Notes: generated by a model from the sequence alone, not told the origin. Shown: positions 10,076 to 22,144, numbered from the stretch's first letter. The stretch is DNA of 64,000 nt from Castanea sativa (GCF_040712315.1 NC_134015.1:53483464-53547463), one strand, 5' to 3'. Made by a program: numbers and translations.

Positions 10076-12040
10076 TGGCCTATTATCTTTATATAACATA
10101 CTTGTATACCTTGAATGATCTTATTTTTTGCACTTTGCTAGTTTTAGCTATGTAGTGCATGTTGTGTGGGAGTTGTTTATAGTTTTTGATCACATGTTCT
10201 TGATTTTGAAATCACATGCTTTTGATTGTTAGGACTAAAAAATTCTAAGAGAAAGACATAAATAACCATCTCACTATTGTTTTACTAGTCAATCATAAAC
10301 ACGTTAGTGCATATCGTAAGATTTTGTACTCAAGAAAGTGTAGCACATGTACAAAAAGAAAATAAGGTGTAGCCTCGGATTAATAATAAAATTAGTGTGT
10401 ATATTATTGGGCTATCATAAAGATGAAACAAAGAAATAAAATTGGTGTGTACATTATGAGCCAAAATAAAAAGAAATTTACATGATTGCAAGCTTGTTTT
10501 TTAGGAGATGTGAGAGTTATATGATGTAACTTTTTAGGTGATAGTCACTTTCAAATTTTTGTGATAAATAATGTAGAAATTATGATTGATTACTATCTGC
10601 ATATCACCTCACATGTATCTCATGTTGTTACTAGTTACACATACTTCATAAGTTATTCTTTGCTAAACTTAATACATGAAATTGTGTGTGAATTTAGTTT
10701 GGCCATCCAAGATTCTATATTCTATGATTTTGATATAAAATATGTTCAAGGGTTGAAAATTTGGGGGTAAAAAGTGTGAAAATCTTGGTTTTGAAGTTCT
10801 GGGTTGAAAACTCATGTTTTGATAAACATTTAAACTCATTCTCATGCATTTCATTTATGAAATTACTTGGGGTGAGTTGTTTTCTACATAATCTTTTGCA
10901 GTTTTTCAAACATTCAAATTTCCAGAATTTTGATCGATTGAATGTGTTTTTCGACCGATCAAAAATCCCTTGATTTTTAATCATTACTCTTTGTTTGACT
11001 TGATTGGTATTCGATCGATGCTCGATCGATCGAAATTGAAAAATTTTCAGTTTCTAAGTTTTTAACCAAATTTTTTCATGCATCATTTATGTTTAAGATT
11101 TACATGCATAACATTTTTTTTTCTGTATCCATCTTGCAGTTTTGCAGTCATATTTTTCATTGTTTTCACACATAACATGCATTCACTTTGCTAAATTGGG
11201 TACTCAACTTGATTTAAAAATTGATTGATTAATTTTTGAGTTATGTACTTTTTAGTATATGCTATTTTTATGTGTGAACTGCAGAAAATATTTTTCTAAA
11301 GAGTTATGATGGATAATAATGGGTCACATAGTGTCAAGTTTACATTTATTGAAAAAGAGAATATTTGTGTTCATGTGTAACCTCAAATTGTTTTTTGTTT
11401 GGTTTGTGTTCTTACTTTTCCCCACCTCCTATATTTTCCCCAAAATTGTTTTTCTCAAAACTTGTTTTGTTTTTTCTATTTTTATAGGGGGAGAAGCTTG
11501 TTTTTAAACTATGTTGTCCATAGGGGGAGTTGTCTCTATTTTCTATAGAGTTGAATTGTTTTATGTTCCCTTAATTCTCTATTTTCTCTTAATCTCTATT
11601 GTGTATGTTTTCTGTCTACCTTCTGATTGTGTTGTTTTTGTCAATATGTGACAAAAAGGGAGAGAAATAGATGAAATGTGGGAATCCTGTTTGTTTTGTT
11701 TAGGGGAGTTGAAATTGTTTTTGAAAGGGGGAGAATATAAGAAGTTTTTTGATGTATGTAACTTAGGGGGAGAGTTAGTTTAATTTTGTTTTTTATTTGT
11801 GTTTCATATTATTTACATGACTTTCTTTCCACATATGCGTTGAAGTGTTCTTTTGAGTGTTTCAAGAAAGACAAGTACATTCTGATCAAGATCTTCTACC
11901 TCTTTTTGCAACTTCTAAGTTAGGAGTCTTAGATTGAGATTTGTGATTTATATGGGCAATAATATGTTATTGGGCTATTTTTACTTTGAGCATTTTATTT
12001 TGTGTAATGTGTTTTGTCATAGATTGCCAAAGGGGGAGAT
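10076..12040 (+). other. Non-coding internal region of outer element (right of nested insertion)
   Basis: No pol or gag sequence is recognisable. A cluster of GATCGATCG-type motifs lies at 10930-11035. Repeated GGGGGAG purine runs lie at about 11487, 11522, 11726 and 11764. The polypurine tract at 12030-12039 abuts the 3' LTR. Confidence 0.7.
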
Positions 12041-12865
12041 TGTTAGGTTTTAAGACTTTAGGAACTAATGTATTAGAACTTCAATCTGTATATATTAGCA
12101 AACCATGATCAAAACATTTAGTCTAGATTTAGACTTGCCCAAAGTTTGGTTTAAATTAAGTTTGGAATCAAGTAATTACAGGAAATTATTATTCAATTTC
12201 TGCAAGGCTCGATTGATCGAAAATTAGATTCGATCGATCGAAAGTCGCATATCATCAAAAATCAGAAAACGTAAAAAGGCCATAATTTATCCTTTTGAAG
12301 CCCAAATCGCAATCCATTTTTTTCAGTACGTAAAGGACATCATAAGCTAACCCTAGAGAGGGTTTCCATAGTTTTTTTAGAGAGATTAGAGTGCATCTTG
12401 TGCCTCTTTTATAAATCTAGGGTTTTGCACTTAAAAGCTCTCTAAAGTCTTCTACTGGTGTTATTCCTTGAAGAATCTCAAGATCTAGTATTGTTGAAGT
12501 TGTTGCATACAAGATCAATGTCTAAGGAGATCCAAAACCTTTGAGGTGAGTCTCAAAGTCACAAGTGTGGGTGTTTGTGTTGCAGAGGCCTAATAGAGAA
12601 GGAGTTCGTGGATTCAGAGCTTGCACTTGATTGTGTTAGTAAGTTCTACATGTGGTAGCAATAGAATGTTAGTTGTCTAAGTCTTATTGTAAACTTTGAT
12701 TCTCTATAGTGGATTTGCTTTTTACCTTGAGGATAGTTAAATTAAATTCTCCCCAGGTTTTTTATCAGTTTGGTTTTCCTAGGTCATCATAACATTGTGT
12801 TATTTACTTTTCCGCTTCTTTGCATGATATGATTGTTTTGTTTAACTTAGATCTAAAAACGTACA
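12041..12865 (+). repeat. 3' LTR of outer Copia-like element
   Basis: 825 bp, starting TGTTAGGTTTTAAG and ending ACGTACA, followed by the target duplication GTTTG (12866-12870). About 65 bp present before the end of the 5' LTR are deleted here, and about 30 bp are inserted near 12575-12600. Confidence 0.9.
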
Positions 12866-12870
12866 GTTTG

Positions 12871-13092
12871 TATTTTGTCTTTAACTTGTTAATTTATGCC
12901 TAAACCGTGCACTATTTGATCAAAATTGTAAATAAATTAATAAATATTAACATAGTACAAAATCAAATTGAAAATAAACCTAATAGATCTTCAACATTAT
13001 TGTAGATGTGCTTTGCCTTACAATACATTTCTCAACTTGCATTTTATGTATTAATTCATATTCTATCTATTGAGGACATCTATCCATTTAAG

Positions 13093-13160
<68 letters not shown>

Positions 13161-13810
13161 TTAGAAGCATAACAATTATTGTTACTATGCTTCTATTGAG
13201 CCACATCAACAGCCATATAGGCACCTATTTTCAACCATTTCTCTCTTATTTTTTACTCTTATTTTTTTATATTAATTTTGTACAATACTATTACATTTCC
13301 TCTATCATTTTCACTTCCTTTTATTTTGGCTCTATTTATTCTCATTCCCACACTATAAATTTGCTATTTTGTCTTGCATTCTATATATATTTTCCCCACA
13401 CAAAAGAGGTTATTACTCTCTCTCTCTCTCTCAAACCTTTTTTTTTCTTTCTTTTGTGGATTTAAAATTTTTTTTGTATCTCTACTTTAGGTTGATAAAT
13501 TTTTGGTTTGTTTTTTTTACAACTCTACTATTGGTTAATGCAATTTGGTTATATGTTTTTAAGTTTTTCTCTTTTTTACTTTCTTTGATTTGATTTTATT
13601 TTATAAGATTCTTCGACTGTAAAATATTATCATATTACATTATAAAGTTAGTTCATAATAATATAAAGTTATTCTATTACATAGTATGGCTTGGATAATT
13701 TGGTGTTTATTTGTCATGATTATATCTTTATTTTGTCTCTCCTTCTTCTTATCTTATTTTCTTTAAATTTACTATTTCCTCTCACATTCTCTCCCAAAAA
13801 ATGTGATTCC

Positions 13811-13850
<40 letters not shown>

Positions 13851-14347
13851 ATTTTTTTTGCAACTCTACTTTAGGTTGATGAATCATTGTATCTTTTTAT
13901 AACACTATTTTGGGTTAATACAATTGGTGGTGTGATTTTTTAGCTTTCCATCACAAGTCTTCTCTCTCCCTCTTATACTTTTTGCTTGACTAATACTTTT
14001 GAAAGTGAAAATTTTAATTTATATCTAAATATAATCTTGGTTATGTATTTAAATGTTTATGTCAACTATTTGAATAATATCAAATCTAATTTGGTAATGA
14101 GTTTTAACTGAATACACATACACACAGACACACAGACACACACATACATATATAACGCACCATAAAATAATTTTTAAAAAATATGGACCAACTCAAAAAT
14201 GAATAATATCAATCAAACATGTTCAAAATAATAAAATAATATATATAGAGATGAATAAATGGAAAATAATTTTAGAAATTGTTTGATTTTTAAGGAGAAC
14301 AAATTACCTTCCACAAAATTTAGATAACAAATCATAAATTATATTAC
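12871..14347. repeat. AT-rich intergenic DNA with microsatellites and a diverged tandem duplication
   Basis: No gene seen. 12871-13160 belongs to a segment shared with 20490-21045. An uninterrupted AT microsatellite occupies about 13098-13154. The T-rich stretch 13330-13560 is repeated in diverged form at 13745-13930: each copy has a CT run, then 'CTCTACTTTAGGTTGAT', then a GGTTAATNCAATT phrase. Open frames across it are low-complexity. Confidence 0.6.
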
Positions 14348-14522
14348 AACTAGCATGTAACTTGTGCTTACGCATGAAATGAAAATATTACAAATGGGGA
14401 TCACTTGGCACTAAAATTTTTAAAAAATAAAAATTAAATTAGACACGTGACACAAAATTATACTACAACTAATTTTGATTCAATTTGAATTCTAAAATTG
14501 TACTTCAACTTTATATATACAC
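14348..14522 (-). mobile_element. Short Helitron-like fragment
   Basis: On the minus strand the right-hand part (14522 to about 14430) resembles the left-end segment seen at 19350-19436. The other end reads a weak hairpin-like sequence followed by CTAG (14349-14352 region). The pieces resemble those of the larger candidate at 16332-19436 but are more degenerate. Low confidence. Confidence 0.3.
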
Positions 14523-14750
14523 ACTTATAACAAATTTTAAAAATCCTAATTTAAACACGCTAAAAATGCATTATTTAGATAAGTATAGGATTTTAGAGAA
14601 GCAAATCCCTTGTTTGAAACAATTATATCTATAACACTCTAGAGTTTGGAAATATCTAAACAAAATAAACATAAACATCCTACGAAAACTAAAAGAAGTG
14701 GCTCTACAATTATCATTTAGCAAACCGATATGGGGCATATTAGAATTGAA

Positions 14751-14990
14751 TTATGCTAACCTTGCCATCAGGATTGAAGTATGGTACTGTATGCAAGTAG
14801 TTAGAATAAGACCAAATGGCATTTGATTGGAACAAAGTGGGGACTCTTTACTTCTCTTCTCCCCTAAATGCTTTAGATAGAAAGATACAAACATTATGTT
14901 CATTGAAATATACCAGTGGGACATGCAACCGTTTGTTGTGTCCCCAAGAGCATGCACATGGAAGTCATGGAGTCCAGGTATAAAGGTCAT
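14751..14990 (-). pseudogene. Cu/Zn superoxide dismutase exon fragment
   Basis: The minus strand from about 14985 to 14910 encodes [15 protein letters not shown], the copper-ligand region of plant Cu/Zn superoxide dismutase (two of the active-site histidines, in HVH). One extra C straight after this shifts the frame, and the next in-frame codons soon reach a stop. No other exon is recognisable nearby. Intact enzymes are about 150 residues; here only some 20 residues are alignable. This is a gene scrap, probably carried in by a transposon or left from a decayed duplicate. The identification of the fragment is firm; its origin is not. Confidence 0.75.
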
Positions 14991-15599
14991 AAATATTTCC
15001 AGTTGCTCTAGATAGGCCTGAAAATTTTTGAAATGAAAGTTATCGCTTTAAAATTAAATAAGAAATTAGCAATTTACATTTCCTTAATAAGTAACAATAA
15101 TTTCAAGTTACCATCTTCTTCTTGGGTGAAGTAAATAATGCCAGACTCCCTCAATGCTGCAACTAATCATAGATTCATTCAGAAACACAACATTGACTGA
15201 ATCAAATTTTGCCATAGAGTAATTAAATAAGAAAATGGAAGGAAAAAAAAATCCAACTCTGATTCTACATTTAAATTTTGAATTTTTTTTTCCCATCAAA
15301 TTGAAGTCTAAACGTTGATTGCGTGCATTGACAATCACGACTATTTGATGGAAGGCTTTGTACTTTGTGGTTCCACCATGGGAGGACAATTTAGAATCCG
15401 AGAATGACATTGTTATAGTAACATATTTGGCTTCAAACGCATAAAAACAAACAAAATTAACAAATAGAATCACAAACATTGGACCCAAACTTTGCCCCTG
15501 TAATATAAATATAAAATTTTGAGGGACATTAGACTTATCTTCTTCTTTTATTATTATTATTTTTTTGTTGAATACTGGAAATTTCTTTCATTGAAAAAT
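14991..15599. other. Intergenic, unrecognised minus-strand open frame
   Basis: A minus-strand frame of about 126 codons (15488-15108) is open but resembles no family I know and has low-complexity parts. It lies upstream of the superoxide dismutase scrap in the same orientation and could be decayed intron or flank. I see no second SOD exon in it. Confidence 0.4.
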
Positions 15600-15960
15600 G
15601 AAACTGAAACCAATTACATCAAATCCTTTTGAACAACATTTACAATAGATAAGGGGGTTGCCTCCAACCAAACATTTTAAGAACTGTGTATTAAGGCCTT
15701 CAGGCCCATATATGTACTGCTTGGTATGCTTCACGCTTGACATTGCAACCTACCTAGGTAAGGATGAATTCTCTGTAGGATTCCAAAGAGCTGTAAGCCT
15801 GTAACTACCTGTAGAGAATCACTCTCAATAATAGCTTTTGTGAAACTTGTTTCTACAATAAAGAGAATACCCATTCTCAGTGAGAAGTCCTCATCACCAG
15901 AGTTTCAATTGTTTCCACATCTTAACCAGAACTTTGACAGAAGGCTAGCTTGATGGTGGT
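15600..15960 (-). pseudogene. RNase H-like (RVT_3 type) domain fragment, probably LINE-derived
   Basis: The minus strand from about 15890 to 15735 encodes a peptide with SLRMGILF, then AIIESDSLQVV, then a leucine-rich stretch. The ESDS motif with the following VV matches the conserved centre of the plant 'reverse transcriptase-like' RNase H domain found at LINE C-termini and in related host proteins. A stop follows at the QCQA position, and the sequence before it is frameshifted. This is a fragment without function. Confidence 0.6.
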
Positions 15961-16331
15961 GCAATTCAAATTTCTTTCTCTCTCTCTCTCTCTCTCTGCC
16001 TTATGGATCTCTCTCTACTTTATGGATCTCTCTCTACCTTATGGGCCTTTTCTCATTCTCTCTCTTCTTCTTTTTTCTTATTTTTTTTTACTGAATAATA
16101 AACTCAGTGCATTTCATCCCTATAAAAATAGTCACGTGTTGCCATCCTAATGGTAAGATGCGTTGTACCCAAGCGAAGTTCTTATTGTAGTCTCTTTGGT
16201 TTTCGCATTTAGCAATAAAATTAAGAAAACTTGATTGATACAATAACTCATTTAGCACAAAAATGTAAAAACTTATATGAGACGTGACACAAAATTGAGA
16301 ATTCAATTAAGAAGAACGATTTTAATGAGAA
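15961..16331. other. Intergenic with CT microsatellite
   Basis: A CT/TC run at about 15973-15996 and pyrimidine-rich phrases follow the RNase H scrap. No gene is visible. Confidence 0.6.
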
Positions 16332-17848
16332 CTAGTATGTAACCCGTGCTACCGCACGAGAATGGATATGATTTAACAAAACAATGAAAAAAAATATTGC
16401 ATTGTATTATTTAAGTGATATAATTGGTTTTAGTTTTTATTTTTTATTTTTTATATATTAGTTATGAGTTTATTTATGTTTAAAAGGCTTAGTTAAGTCT
16501 AAATTCATATTATTAACCAGAAAATTTCATTAACAAAACTTAGCATTATGCAATTTTTTTTACAATTGCATGGATATACTTAAAAAATACACATTAAGGT
16601 GCATAGTATAATTCTTACATATATAATTTAAATACTATTGATAAATAGTCATTCTTATATTTTGTTAAGTCTTTAAAAAATCTTGTAAGGATATTATTAG
16701 GTAGAAAATGTAAATTGTCCATATTTGTTTTTGTTTAAAATTTATTAATTCTTAATTTTTGATATTGTGAAGCACTTTTTTTTCTTTTTTTACTTGCTTA
16801 TTTTCTAAGTGATAATTGCTTGCTTCATAATGTTTTTTTAATTATGATTTATTTATAGGAAAACTACATATGATGTAACGAAATTGTTTTATTCATTTGG
16901 ATTAAAAAAAAAAAATTGAAATCAATATTGAAAATGAATATATAAGTTAGAATAATATGATTAGAAATATCTTTTGTGCAATTCAAATGTACTTGCTTGC
17001 TTGTTTTCTAATTAATAATTGTCATGCTTTTAATTTTACGTAAACCAATGTAATTTTTTACAATTAATATTGGACATGAGAGGGGGAGAAAGGGAATTGT
17101 AGATGTTAGAGCCATGAAATAATAAAACATAACAAAAAAATTTCAGTTGAATATACCTTTGACAATAATATTGGTTAATTTGGTGCTTTTGAATTATAAC
17201 ACATAGAACCAAGTCAAAAAAAGGAATAAATTAACTTGCATAGCGTACAAAACTAACAAAAATTTCAAATGGAGCAAATAATGCTTAGCCCGAAAACACA
17301 TAACAAAGATTTTCCAGACTCAAACATGTGAGTAGTATAAACTTAAAGACTTTTAGTAAACAATCAAAAAGGAAGAAGCACCACAAAGTAATCCCCCAAC
17401 CCACTCATATTTTACATGATAATAATGATATAATAGGTACATTCAAAACAGGATTGGAAGAGAACGTTCAAAAGGTATATATGTTCCATGCAAACTCCGT
17501 TTCTTCATGTGGGCTTGGTTGGAACAAAAGAAGGAAATCATATGGCCGATAAACATTAACATAAAGGAACTAGAAAAAGAGGGGGTGGGGGTTAATGGAG
17601 ACTCTGCCTTTTTGATCTTCATCATACCACTTGAAAAAAAAACGATTGTACAAATCGTAAACCAAATTGGGGAAAAAATAAGAATATGAAAGCAAGGGAG
17701 ATAAAGAGAAACTACCTTTAATGCCTTTAAAAACTCAGAGCAAAGATTATGCATTTGAGAGATAGACGAAAGCTAAATGTGAAGATCTATGTGAGAGTGT
17801 AAGTTTGTATTAGTTTTAACTTTTTAGTGGTGGAGGCGTAGGAATGTG

Positions 17849-17850
<2 letters not shown>

Positions 17851-17885
<35 letters not shown>
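17851..17885. repeat. TG microsatellite
   Basis: About 17 uninterrupted TG units. Confidence 0.95.
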
Positions 17886-17887
<2 letters not shown>

Positions 17888-18135
17888 AAAATGTGGCTGA
17901 ATGTTTCTAGAAGGTTGTATGTTTATGCTTGTACGAACAACGAATGGGATGATAGCGATTTTTTTAGTATGCAAGTTAAATGTTTTTGCTTAGGTGAATG
18001 AACTTGATTATTGTGATTTTCTAACTTCCGTGTTAGGTGTTAATGCATGCACAAAAATTTAAAATTTTAGATAAGATACATGATGCAAAATTAACTATCC
18101 AATTTAGAATTAAATTATATTTTCTCTTAGCTTTG

Positions 18136-18138
<3 letters not shown>

Positions 18139-18176
<38 letters not shown>
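18139..18176. repeat. AT microsatellite at a Helitron-like end
   Basis: About 18 AT units directly after a segment resembling the Helitron 5' terminus at 19350-19436 (minus strand). The array may have grown from the AT-rich terminal motif. Confidence 0.8.
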
Positions 18177-18180
<4 letters not shown>

Positions 18181-18639
18181 CCTTAGGCACAAAAATTAAG
18201 AGAGGATTTTAGAGTGATTGGGATTGATGTGAAAAAAAAAGGTGAAGAGTCAGGTTTTATATTCAATGAGATGTAACTACAGATCTTTGATAATCATAAG
18301 GATAAGGTTGATTACACTTGGAATTTTCCACAATCGATAATCATTCCTTTTGGCAAACCATTAAGGAAATCATAATTGTAAAACTTTTTCAAAGCTTAAC
18401 AAACGATTAACAAAGAAACAAAATATTGCATCTTATTATTTAAGTGATGCTACAATGAGGGTAGAAAAATACAATAAAAGAGACTTAAAGATGCCTATCC
18501 ACCAACTTAAACGTTTCAAGGTTGATTGAGCATCTTTTGCACGTAACTACAAATTCTTCATAACTGTAAAGATAAGGTTCATCTCGATTCCAATGTCCCA
18601 TTCCAATTTTGTGGCATTCTTGAAAGTTTGGAATTCAAA

Positions 18640-19020
18640 CAATTCCCTAGTTTCCTTGCAACTTGTTATGAAACAGGAAATAAACATGTAACATCAATCA
18701 TAGGCAAACAAAAAAACTTTTATAATTAAAGAATAAAAATTATTCACAAAAAGGACGAAAACAATAGGCAGATGAAAGAAATTAATAATCAAACCTTAGG
18801 AATGGTTGGAATTCGTTTTGTAGACCATAAACCAGAACGATTAAAATTCTAAGTTTCCTTGCAACTTGTTATGAAACAGAAAATAAACATGCAACATCAA
18901 TGATAGAAAAACAAAATTTTTTTATCATTAAACAATAACAATTATTCACAAAAACGAACGAAAGTATAGACAGATGAAAGAAAGAAGTAATCAAACCTTA
19001 GGAAGCATAAACCAGGACCA
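18640..19020. repeat. Diverged tandem duplication, unit about 200 bp
   Basis: The phrase starting GTTTCCTTGCAACTTGTTAT near 18650 recurs near 18852. It is followed in both copies by the same order of phrases up to 'AATCAAACCTTAGGAA'. The copies differ by many substitutions. Part of the Helitron candidate. Confidence 0.75.
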
Positions 19021-19436
19021 TTAAAATTATGAGTACAATCGGAATATATGGAAAACCTTTTCTTATATAAGATACAGAAATACCTAAATACATGCATCAT
19101 TGATACTAAGAGATTCTTTTCAAATTCCATAGCATTCATTGAAGAAGAGGGGAGATGTATATTAAGGTGCCTGAATTGGTGTGGTAACTGGGTACATGCA
19201 CCATTAGCTGAGTAGGAGAGGAAGGATTTTGGGTTTCGATTATTGTAGAAGGGGAGGTGAACTTAGAAATACGCGGGTGTGGAAAAAAAAAAAAGAGCAC
19301 ATCGGAATACAATTGATCCCACTTAAATGTAGACAAATGGAGCCACATGAATCTTGACACATGACACAAAATTAGGTTTCTAATTTAGAATTGCAATTTG
19401 AGTTTCTCTCTGCTTTACCTTATATATATATATAGA

Positions 19437-20250
19437 TGTGCCTATATACATTTAGCCACATGGAGCAAAATTGAACTTCAATTTCAAATTCTAATTGAAC
19501 AATTGGAAGGATAAGTATTGTGTGGTCTCTACATAAATATAGACACATGGCACAAAATTAGAACTCTAATTTAGAATTCTAATTTGAGTTTCTCTTAGTT
19601 TCACCCATTATTATATATTAATTACAAAAGAATTATCTATCCCCACACATCGCATGGGTCTATGACAATTAACATAAATATAAACATAACAACAACAATA
19701 ATAATGGTAGAAACTCAACATTTTCTTTTTTGTTACCCTATTTGCTTATACAAATGTTATGTTTGTTTTTATTATTTTTGTATTGTAATTAAAAAATAAG
19801 GTCAAATTTATTTTTTTTACTTGATGGATGGTCTCTAATTTGAATTTAAATATTACGAAATTTTTTTTACATACCACTAATGGGAATTGTAAAGATTGAG
19901 AGAATAACTAATATCAATTAGTATCAACTAAAATAGATGCATAGCTATAATCAGACCCACATTTATTTCATACATACATAAATACATACATATTTGAATC
20001 ATGGAATTATTATATACATATCTTCTTTATTAACCAAATACAAGTTTTAGGCATCTTGCACTATAGCTAGAAATATTAGCTTGTTCCAGTTCTACATGAT
20101 GCAATAATGTTGCAATTATAAAACCACCAAATTTTTTACAGCAGATACGTATTAGGGAGCACCATATAATGCAAGTTGCGATACTAGGACCACCCAAATG
20201 GACTGCCTAAAAATTTTGTATAAGAGAGTATGTGCATCTGGCTTGAAAAA
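19437..20250. other. AT-rich intergenic, partly shared with 34540-34700
   Basis: No gene. 19548-19625 resembles the Helitron start segment. 19820-19960 matches 34555-34690 by eye (shared phrase GGTCTCTAATTTGAATTTAA). Confidence 0.5.
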
Positions 20251-21045
20251 TATATGTACGATTTCATCCTTAATTTCATTGATGTTATTAGTGCTCCATT
20301 AAAATATGTTTCTAGGGTCAAGGATTACATAAGTGCCCAAAAATTCTCAATTGCCTTCAATGATACTTTCTTGAGTGTTCTTGTTTGATTTGCAATATTA
20401 TTTCACTATCTTATAAATGTTTGAGCTATGTTTTTTTGTAGAACAATAAGAATACTCTATATAGTGGTTTTGTAATTAGAAGTTTTGTTGTTTGTACTTT
20501 GTATTTAGCTTATTAATTTATATTTACAATGTGCACTCATCCGTTCAAAATTGTAAATATATAAATATGCATGAATATATGAAGAAATAAAATTCAAAAC
20601 ATACTTACTAAGCTTGTATTCTAAGTATTAAGTTGTATTGCCAAAGGCCTTGAACCTGAATCGACACCTCCCCATACACGAAGTGCTTGGCGATTTAGGG
20701 GGGAAAGAGTTTGAATTGTGGGGTTAGCAACAATTTATATTTACAATGTGCACTCATCCGTTCAAAATTGTAAATAAATTAATATGCATTAATATATGAA
20801 GAAATAAAATTCAAAACATACTTACTAAGCTGGTATTCTAAGTATCAAGTTGTATTGCCAAAGGCCTTGTAGCTGAATTGACACCTCCCCATATATGAAG
20901 TGCTTGGGGGTCCAGGGGAGAAAGAGTTTGAACTGCGGGGTTAGCAACATATTGTGATTATCTCTAAAAAAAAAAAAGTATTAAGTTGTATTCTATCTAT
21001 AAGGATATCAATCCATTTAAGCTATACATAAACATAAATAATTTT
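20250..21045. repeat. Paralogous copy of the outer Copia insertion locus, with an internal 217 bp tandem duplication
   Basis: Matches 2200-2438 joined to 12866-13160, without the Copia element. Inside it a 217 bp unit (20521-20737) is repeated at 20738-20954 with few changes. The duplication is absent from the paralogue, so it arose after the two loci separated. Confidence 0.75.
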
Positions 21046-21118
21046 TTTACAAAAAAAAAAAAACACACACACACACACATAAATAACAACAATAAAGAAA
21101 CTAAAAACAAAAGAGCAG
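21046..21118. repeat. A-rich tract with AC microsatellite
   Basis: A poly-A run followed by about nine AC units and A-rich sequence, directly left of the Mutator-like inverted repeat. Confidence 0.8.
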
Positions 21119-21318
21119 ATTATAACTTACTCACCTATGGTTTGCCCGAAATTCAACTTACCTACCTGCAATTTGATTTTTGATACTTTACCTACCTATG
21201 GTCCTTTCCGTTAGTGGTTTGTAACCCACCTCCCCACTTGCCTTTAGACTAACACATTTTATGCCAAAAAGCATAATTGTAAACAGATCAAACCCTCTCC
21301 CTCCTCAAAACCTCTCAC
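21119..21318 (+). repeat. Left terminal inverted repeat of Mutator-like element
   Basis: Reverse-complement partner of 34246-34444. Conserved phrases include ACTTTACCTACCT and CCTCCTCAAAACCTCTCAC. Confidence 0.75.
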
Positions 21319-21684
21319 AAGAGCTCATATAGATATTGAATGGGCAGTTCTAATGATTTTGACTTGGGATTGCACTGTTCTTCCATCACAGCTTCCTTCT
21401 CCACTACGTCCATCATACGGGTTGTTTAGAAATCGAGTCCATTAAAAGATTAGTTCGTAGCATATGGGCCATGGAGGAACCCAACAATAAAGCTAATATG
21501 GGTGGGACCAACCCAATTACAAACAAATTAAACAAGCAGCATATTCATGATTCATCCATTTGAACATGAACCTGAACTTGCTAAAAAGTACATTCAACTA
21601 AAAATCAATAATAATAAATTGGAAATTACATTACATGCAACAACCGGTGTCTAAAGAAGCCACTAGAAGCTTTTCCAGTTTTTG
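21319..21684. other. Internal MULE sequence, left part
   Basis: No coding sequence recognised on either strand. It ends with the duplicated target TTTTG (21680-21684) of the minus-strand gag element. Confidence 0.6.
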
Positions 21685-22144
21685 TGATGTCTCAGAAGTC
21701 TAAAGAAAGCACATACGATACTCTTTTTGGTGGAATAGAAACTAAACTATTAGTTTTTGTTAGTAAACCTCGAATCCATGAGGGGTTCCTTGAATCCACG
21801 AGAGGTTCATTGAATCCACAATGTGATACACTGGAATCCAGTAGAGAAAGAATTTGAACAAAAAGTCTATATTTTTATTGATAATAATTTATAAAAAACG
21901 TTTACAAACTTAGGGGCCTATTTAAGGGCTCTGTAAAACTTGATAGACAAGAAAATATATTTTAAAATAACTCTTAATTAATACCTAACCATAACAGGAA
22001 CCAAATTTGACCTAAAAAGTATTAAAAGCACCTAAAAACAAGGAAATAAATAACCTTAACCTAAACCTAAAATAACGAATTTCACATAAAAATACCAAAA
22101 TTAAATAATTACAAAAATTAAAAAGTAAATTTTGTCCTACATCA
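21685..22144 (-). repeat. 3' LTR of gag-only element (minus orientation)
   Basis: Matches 23341-23741 continued at 33832-33863. Starts TGATGTCTCAG and ends CTACATCA on the plus strand. Confidence 0.85.

Larger units (their letters stand above)
2439..12865 (+). mobile_element. Outer Copia-like LTR retrotransposon, gag remnant only (LARD-like), carrying a nested element
   Basis: Two direct LTRs (2439-3300 and 12041-12865) bound the element. Both start TG and end CA, and it is flanked by the 5 bp duplication GTTTG at 2434-2438 and 12866-12870. A Copia-type primer binding site follows the 5' LTR, and the polypurine tract AAAGGGGGAGA (12030-12039) precedes the 3' LTR. Without the nested element at 4054-10070 the internal region is about 2.7 kb. 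It keeps only a short gag-like frame; I find no protease, integrase, reverse transcriptase or RNase H. It is therefore non-autonomous. Several further purine-rich GGGGGAG runs lie in 11480-11780. Confidence 0.9.
16332..19436 (-). mobile_element. Candidate non-autonomous Helitron (about 3.1 kb)
   Basis: On the minus strand, the end at 16332 reads a GC-rich hairpin (CTCGTGC, loop, GCACGGG) followed by about 10 bases and the terminal CTAG next to a T, the standard Helitron 3' end. The start at 19436 reads TCTATATATATATAAGG after an A, a typical Helitron 5' TC end. No Rep/helicase gene is recognisable between them. Related start-like segments at 18080-18180 and 19548-19625 mean the true 5' partner is uncertain, and elements of one family may be nested. 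The 3' end is more secure than the 5' end. Confidence 0.42.

Noticed and set aside
13187..13879. Three plus-strand hydrophobic open frames that look like small membrane proteins
   Set aside because: Low-complexity T-rich and CT-rich DNA; leucine, phenylalanine and serine runs follow from base composition.
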